Shown here in pieces: positions 24,759 through 31,557 of a DNA stretch of 49,138 nt; the stretch's first letter is position 1, and each line of letters opens with the position of its first letter. This stretch comes from Microcaldota archaeon. GTDB taxonomy: Archaea > Micrarchaeota > Micrarchaeia > Micrarchaeales > CABMGC01. The notes under the pieces were generated by a model, which did not search any database, was not told where the DNA came from, and worked only from the letters and a program-made list of their open reading frames with translations. A program made the position numbers and the translations under genes. The stretch covers positions 1 to 49,138 of the forward strand of contig JAGWHJ010000008.1 of assembly GCA_028866835.1 (NCBI GenBank), read 5' to 3'.

Positions 24759-25832
24759 TTAAACTTTAAAAGCCTTACCATCTTTTTTTGACATTATGTG
24801 CAACGATATCATGGTGCGGAGATACCTAGTTGAGGTTATGCCGATGAGCTTGTCGCCCTTGACAACCGCGCCTACGCCGTAGTCGCTGCCCTCAAGCTTG
24901 TAAAGCGCGTCGGCAACATCGGTGTTGGACGGTATGTTGGGTATTGGCACGGCAAGCTCGCTGACCTTCCTGTGGCTGCCCTGCTGTGTCTTGCCGAAGA
25001 TGTTCACGAGGAAGAACCTGCCGTCGATCTTCGTGAGCGTTGTGTACTCGCCCTTCTTCTTTATCATGGGGAACAGGGAGTTTGTCTTGGCGCCGGGATC
25101 AATCAGCAGATACCTGTTGCTTACCGCATCGGAAAGCGTGATGCCCTCGGCCTCCTTCTTTATCGTGACGTTCTCCTCTTCGGCCTTCATGCCGCCGTAA
25201 AGGAAGAATACCACTATCATGTCGATAAGCAGGCTGAAGAGCGACTGCTGCACCAAGATGAAGTATGCGACGCTCACGATCACTATCAGCGCGAGTATGT
25301 ACTTAGTCACCTTTACCGTAATCATGGTAGAAGCGTAAAGGCCGCGGCTTCTCTGCAGGTAGCTCCTTAGTACCCTGCCGCCGTCCATAGGGAATGCGGG
25401 CAGGATGTTGAAGACGCCGAGTAGCATGTTTATCACAAAGAGGTCCTGCGAGATGAGCGTCGGAAGTCCCGGCGGGGTGAAGAGCACAAGTATGCCGAAC
25501 AGGCCGCCGAGGGCTAGGCTCGTTATCGGTCCAACTATTGCGGTATTGAACTCCACTACAGGATTGATGCGTATGTCCTCGATCACGGAGATGCCCCCTA
25601 TCGGCAGGAGTATTATCCGGCTTACCTTCACGCCGTTTCTTATCGCGGTGATTGAATGGAACAGCTCGTGCACCAGTACGCATGCGAAGAGCAGCACTAT
25701 GATGATGAAAAAGAAGATGTCGCCGCCGACTATGCTTATGTAGAGTATGCCGAGAAGCAGCGCCGTGAATGTCCAGTGGAGCTCTATGTCTATCCCGAAA
25801 ATGCTGAACAGTTTTGGGGAGCCTTGACTCAT
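24759..25832 (-). CDS. Site-2 protease family (M50B) membrane metalloprotease with CBS domains
   Basis: A 357-residue intramembrane zinc protease. The metal site is HELFH in VLVHELFHSITAIRNG, and the third ligand Asp is in NILPAFPMDGGRVLRS. About six hydrophobic segments fill residues 10-215. The C-terminal ~140 residues contain a CBS-like pair (TLSDAVSN--LLIDPGA and VADALYKLEGSDYGVGAVVKGDKLIGITS), as in archaeal S2P proteins with a nucleotide-sensing domain. Such enzymes cut membrane-bound regulators or remnant signal peptides. It precedes smc and a signal peptidase-like gene on the same strand. The MPE gene is divergent. Confidence 0.92.
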   Translation of the reverse strand: MSQGSPKLFSIFGIDIELHWTFTALLLGILYISIVGGDIFFFIIIVLLFACVLVHELFHSITAIRNGVKVSRIILLPIGGISVIEDIRINPVVEFNTAIVGPITSLALGGLFGILVLFTPPGLPTLISQDLFVINMLLGVFNILPAFPMDGGRVLRSYLQRSRGLYASTMITVKVTKYILALIVIVSVAYFILVQQSLFSLLIDMIVVFFLYGGMKAEEENVTIKKEAEGITLSDAVSNRYLLIDPGAKTNSLFPMIKKKGEYTTLTKIDGRFFLVNIFGKTQQGSHRKVSELAVPIPNIPSNTDVADALYKLEGSDYGVGAVVKGDKLIGITSTRYLRTMISLHIMSKKDGKAFKV

Positions 25833-25836
25833 CTAT

Positions 25837-25872
25837 TATACCCGGTATAGTTGCGCAGTAAAGCCTTATTAA
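25837..25872. promoter_or_regulatory. Divergent M50/phosphoesterase promoter with inverted repeat
   Basis: TATACC-C-GGTATA at 25837-25849 is a 6-bp-arm inverted repeat immediately upstream of the M50 ATG. ccttattaag at 25863-25872 is a TATA-like box about 27 nt before the phosphoesterase ATG (25895), suggesting a leaderless transcript. The inverted repeat could be a regulator site for the M50-smc operon. Confidence 0.45.
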
Positions 25873-25894
25873 GCTCTGGCATTAGCGTATTATC

Positions 25895-26605
25895 ATGACG
25901 ATATCATTCGTGAGCGGCGTGCCGTTGATGCTCGTTGAGAAGGAGCGGATGCTGGTTGCGGGGGACCTGCACATAGGCATCGAATACGGCTTCGCTGACC
26001 GCGGTTTCTACTTTGCCGATTCAGCAGCAAAGATGTCAGAGGAGATTATGGAAGCGGTGCATAAGTCATCGGCGAAGGGCATAATCCTGCTGGGTGACGT
26101 TAAGGACAGGCTGATGAACGTGACGATGGATGATGAGCGTTCGCTCAGAAAGTTCTTCGGCGGCCTTGATGGCATCGAGGTAAGGATAGCCAAGGGGAAC
26201 CATGATGGGTATCTTGCGAAAATACTGGAAAGACTAGGCATACGCGCAAGCGTAGAGAACGAGATACTCCTGAGCGGTGTGGCACTACTTCATGGCAATA
26301 CCATGCCATCGAATGACGCAATGAAGAAGGATTTCGTAGTCACGGGACACGCTCATGTCGCTGCCAACGTGAATGGAAGGGACGAAAAGGTATGGGCGGT
26401 GCTAAAGGCCGGAAAGGGTGCGAGAAGGGTTTACAAGGAGTACAACAAAAAATGCAAGCTTGTAATGGCACCCGCCTTCAACAGCATGATAATAGGCACC
26501 GCCATAGGCAAGGAATCGAGCACAAACCTGCCGCTTGTCAGAAACGGCGTGTTTGATATCAAGAGCCTGGAGATCTACGACATATGGGGCAACAAGCTTT
26601 CATAG
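25895..26605 (+). CDS. Calcineurin-like metallophosphoesterase (COG1407-like)
   Basis: A 236-residue protein with the five metallophosphoesterase motifs in order: GDLHIG, GDVKDR, GNHDG, LLHGN and TGHAHV, which bind two metal ions. The N-terminal layout and the GIEYGF segment after the first motif match the archaeal COG1407 group of ICC-like phosphoesterases, found next to DNA-repair genes in many genomes. Substrate unknown; a nuclease or nucleotide phosphodiesterase role is likely but unproven. A TATA-like box lies 27 nt upstream. Its 3' end overlaps the convergent transglutaminase-fold gene by 6 nt. Confidence 0.88.
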   Translation: MTISFVSGVPLMLVEKERMLVAGDLHIGIEYGFADRGFYFADSAAKMSEEIMEAVHKSSAKGIILLGDVKDRLMNVTMDDERSLRKFFGGLDGIEVRIAKGNHDGYLAKILERLGIRASVENEILLSGVALLHGNTMPSNDAMKKDFVVTGHAHVAANVNGRDEKVWAVLKAGKGARRVYKEYNKKCKLVMAPAFNSMIIGTAIGKESSTNLPLVRNGVFDIKSLEIYDIWGNKLS

Positions 26606-27529
26606 ATGTGTATTCATGTCCTTTCTTGCAAGTACATAGAACACCTGCTCGCCGCGGACTCTTTCAAAATATACCTGCCTGCTGCCATCTCCAACGTCTA
26701 TCGAGTAGGCCCTGTAGTTATGCAGCCCGGACATATGGATTTCTGCAGGTATGGGTGTGGCCTCAAAGCCATTTATCATGAAACTGTCAGGTATCAGTGA
26801 AGGATTGGAATCTGGAGCATCCACAAGCCCGTATAGCGGATCCGCCACGCGGTGAGACCCCTCCCTGACCCACGAATGCGCCCCTCTGTAGTCCCCAACC
26901 TCTATAAAGTCCTGCCCATCGCGTACAATCCCAGAGAACCCATTCGCGAGCCTGAAGGCGTCTGGATTTGCCCCGACTCTAGGTACATCGTAATATGCAT
27001 TAAGCAGCATGGTCAGAACCATCGAGTATTCATAGCATTCGCCATGCCTGGAAGCCAGGAGATCCTCAATTGTTATTACAGTCCTAGCGGTATGCTCTTT
27101 CTGGCCGCCAAAATAGAAATTCAAAAGACCATTCTTGAAGTATGTGTGGATGAGATCGTTTGCTATCATTAGCCTTCCTGACCCCGTGACTTGCGGCTCT
27201 TTTAGGTTAAGCCTGCCAAGCAGCCTATCAAAACGTTCGCCAGTAATTATCTCTATGGCGTTGCCCAGGAAGCTTATTTCAGCACTGCTCCCATCCCTTT
27301 CTGTTATTTTCGGCATCATGGGCAGCCCCAGTACCAAGTCGCCGGCTACCGGCTGGTAACTGTGCGTTTCTATAAGCACGTACGCGTTTCCGCAGAAATG
27401 GAGGGTGTTCCTGCGATCAAGCATGAATATCCTGGCTTCCAGTTCTTCACTTGAACCCTCGTCCAGGTCTGGCTTCCTCAGCTCCTCCCTGAGCGCAGTC
27501 AGTAGTTTTTTTGAGGCAAATCTTGACAT
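26600..27529 (-). CDS. Transglutaminase-like fold protein with Cys-His-Asp triad
   Basis: A 309-residue protein. A transglutaminase-like catalytic core can be read: Cys about residue 165 in RHGECYEYSMVLTMLLNAY, His about 218 in RGAHSWVREGSHR and Asp about 230 in VADPLYG. These correspond to the G-C, H-W and D-P motifs of the superfamily. The N-terminal ~120 residues form a separate region with no recognised family. No signal peptide is visible, so a cytoplasmic peptidase, amidase or protein-modifying enzyme is more likely than a cell-wall enzyme. The track start is GTG (27538); ATG 27529 (MSRFASKKLL) is preferred. The assignment rests on motif spacing. Confidence 0.65.
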   Translation of the reverse strand: MSRFASKKLLTALREELRKPDLDEGSSEELEARIFMLDRRNTLHFCGNAYVLIETHSYQPVAGDLVLGLPMMPKITERDGSSAEISFLGNAIEIITGERFDRLLGRLNLKEPQVTGSGRLMIANDLIHTYFKNGLLNFYFGGQKEHTARTVITIEDLLASRHGECYEYSMVLTMLLNAYYDVPRVGANPDAFRLANGFSGIVRDGQDFIEVGDYRGAHSWVREGSHRVADPLYGLVDAPDSNPSLIPDSFMINGFEATPIPAEIHMSGLHNYRAYSIDVGDGSRQVYFERVRGEQVFYVLARKDMNTHL

Positions 27530-27617
27530 GCTGCACACTAATTCGATGAATATCGACTGTAAATAGTATCCTTTTCATCATATTTAAAGGTACTTGAACG
27601 AGAGAAAGGATAGCGTC

Positions 27618-29054
27618 TTAGACAGGGGCGGGCTTGAACTTTTCCTTAACTTCGGCCATCTCCGCATTGACAAGCTGCTTCCACTGCTTGAACTCGCCAA
27701 CCTTTGCGGGGTACCTTGCGTACAGCGCATTTAGCTTCTTCATCTTGTCGACAGTGTACAGCAGGTTGCGGAATGCAGTTATGTTCGATATGCCGCTGAG
27801 TATCTTGTTGAAGGTGCTCGCGATCGTCAGCTTAGGTATCCTGCCGTAGCTTATCTCAACCGCCTCCTCCTCTGTTATGAAATGCCCGAAGCCGTAGTCT
27901 ATGAGGTCGTTGTTGAGTGACTGAAGGTAGACGCGGAAGATCTCCAATCCGGCGGTCTTGTTGCCGTACGACTTGTTGTAGCTGAGGTTGTACCTCCAAA
28001 GCGATTCTATCCCCGTGTCATTGTCCCTTATCGCCTCCGCGGCGGCCTTGCCCGCGAGAACTCCAGCTACCATGGCAGGCCCTATGCCGCCTGCGCTTAT
28101 CGGGTTTGGCATCGCCATGCTGTCCCCGGCGCCCATGTACCCGGGATAGACAAGGCTGTCGAACTGCCTCCTCACTGTCACTGACCAGTAGCCCTTGCCG
28201 TTCTCGTCGCTTGGGTCCATCTCCTTGCTTGCTATTACAGGATTCCAGTCAACGTACTGGTCTATGAGAGAGTGCAGCGTGTCGTTCTTGCTGAGCTTGG
28301 CGTTCCTTATCTCAAGGCTCTTCTTCTCCACGCCCACGCCGACGTTCATCCTCTTGTTCCTCTTTGGGAAGACCCAGCCGTAGCCGCCAGGCGCAAGCAC
28401 CTGGTTGAGATGTATGAGCGCGTTCTTGGGATCGTAATACCTGAGGTCATCCGCCTTGGCCTCGAATCTGTAGATGTACCTGCCCGTTGATTCGATGTCA
28501 TCGGTGCTTACCGTCTGCTCTATGTAGTCGTTGGTCGGGAGCTTCCTCCTTATCATGCTGGCTATTCCAAGGGCATCTATGACGACCTTCGCCCTCAGCT
28601 TCACCTGCTCCTTCTTGTGGTCGCGCCCGAAAACCCCCACGACCTTGTTATCCTCGATTATGGGGCCTTCGACCTCGAAGTGCTGTTCATACTCTGTGCC
28701 GTTCTTTGTAGCGTAGTCGACAAGCTTCTTTGCGAGCTTTGGCCTGTCAAGGCTGTAGCCCTCTCCCTCGAAGATGAACCTGTGCTCGAGGTTAGGGCTG
28801 AAGGCATAAACTCCATCTACCTTCAGGTCTAGTTCCGGATCGCCGAACCTGAGGTCTATCTCGTTTGTTATGAAATCGATGTGGCTCTTAGCAACAGCGT
28901 CGCCGCAGACCCATCCCCAGTTTGTCTTCTTGCCCACCTTGGTGTAATCGTTCCGGTCAAGCATGAGTACCTTTGCGCCTCCCTTCGCCGCGGAGGCTGC
29001 CGCAAGTGAACCGGCAATTCCAGCGCCGGCGACTATAACATCGTAATCTGGCAT
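27618..29054 (-). CDS. Geranylgeranyl reductase family FAD-dependent oxidoreductase
   Basis: A 478-residue flavoprotein. The N-terminus YDVIVAGAGIAGSLAA with the following VLMLDR is the FAD-binding GxGxxG Rossmann fold of the GGR family. GDSMAMPNPISAGGIGPAMVAG is the second conserved FAD segment, and NWGWVCGDAVAK contains the GGR-type Cys. Archaeal GGRs saturate the geranylgeranyl chains of ether lipids; related members reduce polyprenol-type chains. It starts 2 nt after the rpoK stop, and the 3' end of rpoK supplies a GGAG sequence. Which isoprenoid it reduces is not determinable. Confidence 0.88.
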   Translation of the reverse strand: MPDYDVIVAGAGIAGSLAAASAAKGGAKVLMLDRNDYTKVGKKTNWGWVCGDAVAKSHIDFITNEIDLRFGDPELDLKVDGVYAFSPNLEHRFIFEGEGYSLDRPKLAKKLVDYATKNGTEYEQHFEVEGPIIEDNKVVGVFGRDHKKEQVKLRAKVVIDALGIASMIRRKLPTNDYIEQTVSTDDIESTGRYIYRFEAKADDLRYYDPKNALIHLNQVLAPGGYGWVFPKRNKRMNVGVGVEKKSLEIRNAKLSKNDTLHSLIDQYVDWNPVIASKEMDPSDENGKGYWSVTVRRQFDSLVYPGYMGAGDSMAMPNPISAGGIGPAMVAGVLAGKAAAEAIRDNDTGIESLWRYNLSYNKSYGNKTAGLEIFRVYLQSLNNDLIDYGFGHFITEEEAVEISYGRIPKLTIASTFNKILSGISNITAFRNLLYTVDKMKKLNALYARYPAKVGEFKQWKQLVNAEMAEVKEKFKPAPV

Positions 29055-29056
29055 GA

Positions 29057-29248
29057 CTACTCTCCTTTCTTTGTCCTGGCCTTCCTTAGCACGACAATCG
29101 GAATTACGCCTTCTTCAAACTCCTTCTCTGAAAGGAAAAGCGGGTCCGTTACCCCTGCGCCAACCTTTATCAGCGGCGGTGCTCCGTACGCAAGCTGCAG
29201 CGCCCTGGCGCCTATGATCGCGGCTCTCTCGAACTTAGTATAATCCAT
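29057..29248 (-). CDS. rpoK: DNA-directed RNA polymerase subunit K (Rpb6 homologue)
   Basis: A 63-residue protein with the RpoK core YTKFERAAIIGARALQLAYGAPPLI and the downstream segment EEGVIPIVVLRKA. This is the conserved C-terminal part of eukaryotic Rpb6 and bacterial omega. It stabilises the largest RNA polymerase subunit. Length is typical for archaeal RpoK. The ATG at 29248 has GAGG about 7 nt upstream. It is translationally close to the GGR gene that follows. Confidence 0.95.
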   Translation of the reverse strand: MDYTKFERAAIIGARALQLAYGAPPLIKVGAGVTDPLFLSEKEFEEGVIPIVVLRKARTKKGE

Positions 29249-29305
29249 GGTATCGCCTCGGTATTTTGGAGGATTTCAAAAGGTGAATATTATTGACACG
29301 AATAG

Positions 29306-29319
29306 CCTTTTATAGTTTG
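29306..29319 (+). promoter_or_regulatory. TATA-like promoter upstream of the 70-residue hypothetical gene
   Basis: ccttttatagtttg would place a transcription start near 29339, leaving a leader of about 60 nt before ATG 29402. That is unusual in this window, where many genes appear leaderless. Confidence 0.45.
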
Positions 29320-29401
29320 TGATTAAAAGCCGGCGTTGTGCAAAAAGCAATAAGAAGCAGCAAGTGTATTGATTACTAGAAACGGCGCTCGTTATGGTAA
29401 C

Positions 29402-29614
29402 ATGATGGAACGAAAGGCTGCACCAAAAGTACAGGTGCCTTTTGCAGACTACTACATGCGCGACGGCAAAGGCGTGGGCGTTGTGAGGCTGAGGATACCC
29501 ACCAAGGACAGGAATGGCGGACTCTCAAGAAGGCCAGATGGCACCCTGTTCTTCATAATGGGAACAGTCAGCGAGACAAGTGCTGGGAGAAACGTTCTGC
29601 GCGTTGAGGTATAA
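29402..29614 (+). CDS. Small basic hypothetical protein (70 aa)
   Basis: The ORF track starts at a TTG (29369); the tandem ATGs at 29402/29405 are more likely. The 70-residue product is basic and has a compact beta-rich pattern (GVGVVRLRIPTKD..., LFFIMGTVSE, NVLRVEV). I do not recognise a family. A TATA-like box lies upstream at about 29310. The gene is convergent with the glycosyltransferase at 29640. It may be a small nucleic-acid-binding protein, but nothing in the sequence proves this. Confidence 0.6.
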   Translation: MMERKAAPKVQVPFADYYMRDGKGVGVVRLRIPTKDRNGGLSRRPDGTLFFIMGTVSETSAGRNVLRVEV

Positions 29615-29639
29615 TCTTAAGGAGGATAGAGGTTGGACC

Positions 29640-30356
29640 TTACCTTATAGGCTCGTAGTCCTCCCTGGACCTCTTGAGCACATGGTACATGAACATGTTC
29701 ACCATGTGGTACCTGAAGTAGAACCAGACGCCCCACGCCATCGCCCTCCTGGCGCTTGTCCTCACCGATGCCTTCTTCTTGTACACGATCTTCCCCACCT
29801 TGTCGAGCCTTGCCGAGAGGTCCCAGTCCTCGTATGTTATGAGCGTTGGGTCGAAGCCGCCTATCTCCTTGAAGGCCTTTGCCCTCACGGCGAAGTTGGA
29901 ACCGACAAGGGCTGCGCGCCCCATTAGTATCGTTGCCTTCACGAAAACAATGGTTACGAACTTGTATCCCAGATGAATCTTCTTGTTTGTCTTCTCTATC
30001 GGGAGTATCGGGCCGGTAGCTGCAACAACCGTTGGGTCATTCTTGAATACATTGTAATACGTCCTAAGAAGATTTTTTGAGGGCTTGGTGTCTGCATCGA
30101 GGAATACGAGCAGGTCTCCCCTGGCGTATCTTGCGCCGGTGTTCCTTGCGATGCCGGCGCCCCTGCCCTCCTCGATGACGACCTTCGCGCATCTCTTCGC
30201 TATCTCCCGAGTCTTGTCCTGGCTGTTGCCATCAACTACTATTATCTCGAAGTCCTTGAAGGTCTGCTCCGAGAGAGCCGCGAGCGTGACAGGTATATAT
30301 TTTTCCTCGTTTAACGCCGGTATGATAACGCTTAATGCAGGCCGTGATCCGTTCAT
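29640..30356 (-). CDS. Glycosyltransferase family 2
   Basis: A 238-residue GT-A fold glycosyltransferase. Visible motifs are SVIIPALNEEKYIPVTL, IIVVDGNSQDKT, RGAGIARNTGARYARGD, the metal-binding DAD in LLVFLDADT, and the acceptor-side ITYEDWDLSARL. One hydrophobic segment (VTIVFVKATILMGRAALVG) suggests membrane association. The ORF track starts at TTG 30377. The ATG at 30356 is preferred because a TATA box lies about 29 nt upstream, which fits a leaderless transcript. It probably transfers a sugar to a lipid or surface glycan. Donor and acceptor unknown. Confidence 0.9.
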   Translation of the reverse strand: MNGSRPALSVIIPALNEEKYIPVTLAALSEQTFKDFEIIVVDGNSQDKTREIAKRCAKVVIEEGRGAGIARNTGARYARGDLLVFLDADTKPSKNLLRTYYNVFKNDPTVVAATGPILPIEKTNKKIHLGYKFVTIVFVKATILMGRAALVGSNFAVRAKAFKEIGGFDPTLITYEDWDLSARLDKVGKIVYKKKASVRTSARRAMAWGVWFYFRYHMVNMFMYHVLKRSREDYEPIR

Positions 30357-30378
30357 TGCTATAACCATAATTATCAAT

Positions 30379-30390
30379 GTTTATAAAAGG
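30379..30390 (-). promoter_or_regulatory. TATA box for the glycosyltransferase gene
   Basis: The minus strand reads ccttttataaac, centred about 29 nt from the ATG at 30356. This spacing is the main reason for choosing that start. Confidence 0.6.
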
Positions 30391-30396
30391 GAGGGT

Positions 30397-30867
30397 CTAT
30401 CCAACCATATTAAGGCCATCATAAAGCGAAAATGCCTTGTGAAGTACGTCTTTTACACTCGGGTATGTATCGAGGCCGTCTACATCGGCTTCGGCCACCC
30501 ACCTTATCTCCTTCGATTCGCTTTCCGCGATGGAAACTGGCTTGCCTTTCGCCTTCGCAAGATAGATCATGTCGAAATGCATGTGCGGTTCATCCTTGTA
30601 GCGCACATGCTCGTAGAGCATCGCCAGGGGCTGCGGCAGTTTGGTAACGTCCCCAATCTTAATTGCCTTGCCTGGCACCGTATCAATTATCTCAGTATTA
30701 CATCCGATCTCCTCAAGCGCCTCCCGAACCGCAGTGTCTGTAGGGACCTCGTTCTCCTCAAGATGGCCACCAGGATAAATCCAAACGCCGAGCTTCTTGT
30801 GCTTTATGACAGCTATCCTGTCATCCCTCATCACGACAGCACTGGCGCAGATGCATTTTTTCGTCAA
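30397..30867 (-). CDS. Nudix hydrolase
   Basis: A 156-residue Nudix protein. The Nudix box GGHLEENEVPTDTAVREALEEIG matches GX5EX7REUXEEXGU exactly at the catalytic positions. The ORF track begins at 30924, overlapping the upstream gene by 53 nt. The TTG at 30867, directly after the upstream stop (LTKKCICASAVVM), is a better start and gives the normal short lead-in to the first strand. Substrate unknown: nucleotide-sugar or dinucleotide types are typical. It is coupled to the CDP-alcohol phosphotransferase gene upstream, so a CDP-linked substrate is possible but speculative. Confidence 0.88.
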   Translation of the reverse strand: MTKKCICASAVVMRDDRIAVIKHKKLGVWIYPGGHLEENEVPTDTAVREALEEIGCNTEIIDTVPGKAIKIGDVTKLPQPLAMLYEHVRYKDEPHMHFDMIYLAKAKGKPVSIAESESKEIRWVAEADVDGLDTYPSVKDVLHKAFSLYDGLNMVG

Positions 30868-30871
30868 ATAA

Positions 30872-31504
30872 TTACCTTGTCGCTTCCCATATTTCAGCCG
30901 CGCCCCTGAGGAGTATGTATGCAACCAGTATCGCCGTTAGGGCATAGCCTACCCAAAGCGGATATCCGAGTATGTATACAAGCGCAAGATACGAGAATGC
31001 TGCGAACTTAACGACGTTTATGCCGAACCTGCCAATTTTCGATGAGTAGACCGCGTCGGCGAATCTGGTTCGCATGTGCGATGAGGTGCCCTTTGCGCCC
31101 ATGAATGCATCTGCAAACGAGTGCCTTATTATTACGATGAATGTCACGAAAAGAGGCACGAGGCCGAGGTATGTGAAAAGCACCCAGTAGGTATACTCGA
31201 CAACCCTGTCGCCTGCGACATCCATCCTTGCGCCGAACTTCGCGTTCGTCGATGCCTTCTTCCTGAACTTCTGCACGAGGCTTTTCGCCTTCATGTCGCC
31301 CATCTGCGACTTGGCATATGACATGAAGTCGACCTCGCCGTAGCTCTCCGCCCTTATCGCAAGGAAGCCGTCCACTGCATCAAGGAAGATTATGACGGCG
31401 ATGAGCAGCACTATGAACCAGGGATTGTACTTCATCAGGACGAGATACGCCGACCCTATTGCAAGCGCCGATCGGAATAGGGTTACCGCGTCTGCACCTC
31501 TCAT
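30872..31504 (-). CDS. CDP-alcohol phosphatidyltransferase with interrupted signature motif
   Basis: A 210-residue membrane protein. The two halves of the CDP-OH signature are LDAVDGFLAI (D42, D45) and FGARMDVAGDRVVEYTYW (G91, D95, D99), so all four metal-binding Asp positions are present. Canonical spacing between the AR and G elements is 8 residues; here there are about 32 extra polar residues (around 55-90), and the AR pair reads AI. Helices precede and follow, as in the family. In archaea this family attaches serine, inositol-phosphate or glycerol-phosphate to CDP-archaeol. ATG 31504 lies 25 nt from a shared TATA element and is preferred to GTG 31519. Confidence 0.8.
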   Translation of the reverse strand: MRGADAVTLFRSALAIGSAYLVLMKYNPWFIVLLIAVIIFLDAVDGFLAIRAESYGEVDFMSYAKSQMGDMKAKSLVQKFRKKASTNAKFGARMDVAGDRVVEYTYWVLFTYLGLVPLFVTFIVIIRHSFADAFMGAKGTSSHMRTRFADAVYSSKIGRFGINVVKFAAFSYLALVYILGYPLWVGYALTAILVAYILLRGAAEIWEATR

Positions 31505-31524
31505 AGGGTTATCTTGCACGAAAG

Positions 31525-31534
31525 CATTTATAAC
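31525..31534. promoter_or_regulatory. Bidirectional TATA element between ileS and the CDP-alcohol phosphotransferase
   Basis: catttataac is centred about 28 nt from the ATG at 31558 (+) and 25 nt from the ATG at 31504 (-). One AT-rich element could therefore fire leaderless transcripts in both directions. It also argues that MQSS... is the true IleRS start. Confidence 0.5.
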
Positions 31535-31557
31535 TGTTAATGCGAAATCTGATAGAC

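Noticed and set aside
24779-24793. T-run (catctttttttgac) as a terminator
   Set aside because: It lies inside the 3' coding end of the M50 gene and encodes Lys codons on the minus strand.
27539-27617. Possible C/D box sRNA (atgatga on the minus strand)
   Set aside because: A C-box-like sequence is present but no matching D box was found at a suitable distance.
29338-29382. 13-codon GTG-started upstream ORF before the 70-aa gene
   Set aside because: Too short and without support; noted only as a leader possibility.
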